NCBI RefSeq assembly: GCF_009796825.1
Contig: NZ_CP047030.1
Coordinates: 4,400,501-4,464,500, forward strand
Source of the DNA: Algibacter sp. L3A6
GTDB lineage: Bacteria > Bacteroidota > Bacteroidia > Flavobacteriales > Flavobacteriaceae
DNA length: 64,000 bases
Direction: 5' to 3'
How positions within the stretch are numbered: the stretch's first letter is position 1; every line of letters begins with the position of its first letter. Shown here one piece after another: positions 63,151-64,000 of the stretch. The position numbers and the translations under genes were made by a program. The notes beneath the pieces are model-generated. The model saw only the letters and a program-made list of their open reading frames with translations, was not told the DNA's origin and ran no database searches.

Positions 63151-64000
63151 TTATTTTAATTTAGCCAATCGATCATAAAGCGTATGAACAGCTTGTACTC
63201 GTAATTTATTCTGTTCTTCTAGTTCTGCATCATAAAGAAATCCTTTATTAAGCGCTATAAATCTTTTGTCTAACTGCTTAGCATCTTCTAAAATAACATC
63301 TAATTCTTTAAGTAATATTGGTACTTGAGACCTGGTGAAATCCGGTGCATTATATTTAATATCTACCGCTTTAAAATCTAAATAATGCACTCTTAAATCG
63401 GCCATTAATTTAAACTGATTAAATTCTGCTTCATGGCGTTTTGGTTTTAATTTTACCAGTTCGTCTCTAAGCACATTATATTTAGCTTTAACTGCTGCCA
63501 CGCTTTCACTTTTAGCTGGCTTTCCGTAGCTTACAAGTTCCGGTTCAGCTAATAAAAAATTCCAAAATTTTAGTCCGTCTTTCTTGCTAAAACCAAACCT
63601 ATTTTTGGCATATTCTATTACAAAATCTTCAGGTTTTATAGGTGTTTTCAGGTTGATAGCTTCGGCATAACTTGCCATTAAAATTCTAAAACCAGATAAT
63701 GGATATGTATTTCTAATTTGAACCATATCTACCACATCATAATTAACATCCCAAGTAAACCCATAAACGCCTGAAGTAGACCAAGAGGTTAAAACCATGC
63801 CTTCATATCCTGCTTCTCTTGCATACGGAATAAATTCTTTCTGGTTTTTAAAATGCGTTGCCCAATCTGTAACATACCAATTATCTGGATGCGACCTAAT
63901 AGCGGGAGCTCCCCAAAACGTAAAGCCCAATTCTTGAAGTTTGGGTATATCTCCAAAATGGTTTATTCTCCATCCATAATTCCAATCTATAAAAATAGTT
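63151..64000 (-). CDS. Probable GH20-like glycosidase, C-terminal part (5' end cut)
   Basis: The frame is open to the right edge (about 283 residues visible). The start is outside; the TTG at 63930 is inside the frame and not a real start. Visible: IFIDWNYGWRINHFG, FTFWGAPAIRSHPDNWYVTD, and MVLTSWSTSGVYGFTWDVNY, the late beta strands of a GH20-type TIM barrel, then a helical C-terminal region (NRFGFSKKDGLKFWNF). The catalytic D-E pair would be upstream of the window. Convergent with the LacI gene. Family assignment is from partial sequence. Confidence 0.6.
   Translation of the reverse strand, partial: TIFIDWNYGWRINHFGDIPKLQELGFTFWGAPAIRSHPDNWYVTDWATHFKNQKEFIPYAREAGYEGMVLTSWSTSGVYGFTWDVNYDVVDMVQIRNTYPLSGFRILMASYAEAINLKTPIKPEDFVIEYAKNRFGFSKKDGLKFWNFLLAEPELVSYGKPAKSESVAAVKAKYNVLRDELVKLKPKRHEAEFNQFKLMADLRVHYLDFKAVDIKYNAPDFTRSQVPILLKELDVILEDAKQLDKRFIALNKGFLYDAELEEQNKLRVQAVHTLYDRLAKLK

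Noticed and set aside
63151..63930. Gene start at TTG 63930
   Set aside because: The frame stays open and GH20-like to the window edge, so the TTG is an internal codon.

Overview
The window looks like part of a marine or environmental Flavobacteriaceae (Bacteroidota) chromosome. The evidence is low GC, SusC/FecA-like TonB receptors with carboxypeptidase-D-like N-termini, DUF4876, DUF5689 and DUF4974 domains, a TAnnTTTG-type promoter, and a type VI secretion system of the Bacteroidota-specific subtype iii (TssN and TssO present; second Hcp and VgrG context). No rRNA, tRNA or CRISPR array was recognised.

Layout. 1-2.3 kb holds an AEC-type permease and a Tat-exported HisC-like aminotransferase. 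2.3-8.6 kb is a mosaic of small exported proteins, an ASST-like lipoprotein, REP palindromes, dead REP-associated transposases (RAYT), an IS3 scrap and a dead Rhs tip/immunity cassette. 8.7-20.2 kb is a minus-strand extracytoplasmic sigma / FecR / TonB receptor / DUF4876 / DUF6850 / M16 peptidase pair / ChaN-like cluster, probably for haem or metal uptake.

20.8-25.4 kb is an accessory zone downstream of an rhs gene. It contains three toxin-tip/immunity cassettes (one intact, two orphan) separated by REP hairpins, plus one intact RAYT flanked by inverted REPs. 25.4-45.7 kb is the T6SS locus on the minus strand. Read in transcription order it is hcp, tssB, tssC, tssE, tssF, a PKD-domain protein (candidate TssP), tssK, tssO, an NlpC/P60 lipoprotein, tssG, tssN, a second hcp, a candidate lysozyme-like effector with two lipoproteins, vgrG, a candidate effector adaptor, PAAR-Rhs-AHH nuclease and its immunity gene. 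clpV (tssH) is divergent at 45.9-48.4 kb. TssQ and TssR were not recognised here.

48.6-54.6 kb carries a TonB receptor and two tandem DUF5689 lipoproteins that share a nearly identical central block. 54.7-59.1 kb is a second T6SS island: an Hcp with a C-terminal extension, a candidate cysteine amidase effector, its probable lipoprotein immunity partner, and a second tssC/tssB sheath pair. 59.4-64 kb has a broken MoaF-like gene, a GH20 hexosaminidase, a LacI-type regulator with two palindromic operators, and the C-terminal part of another probable GH20-like enzyme.

How the parts work together: TssB/C form the sheath recycled by ClpV; Hcp forms the tube; VgrG and the PAAR-Rhs form the spike; TssE/F/G/K form the baseplate; TssN/O and the PKD protein are the probable envelope part. 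Cargo comes in three classes: a spike-borne Rhs nuclease with cytoplasmic immunity, and two Hcp-linked candidate cell-wall hydrolases with lipoprotein immunity. The most novel-looking feature is that every orphan Rhs toxin/immunity cassette is bounded by REP/RAYT repeats, which suggests a REP-associated route for Rhs tip turnover.
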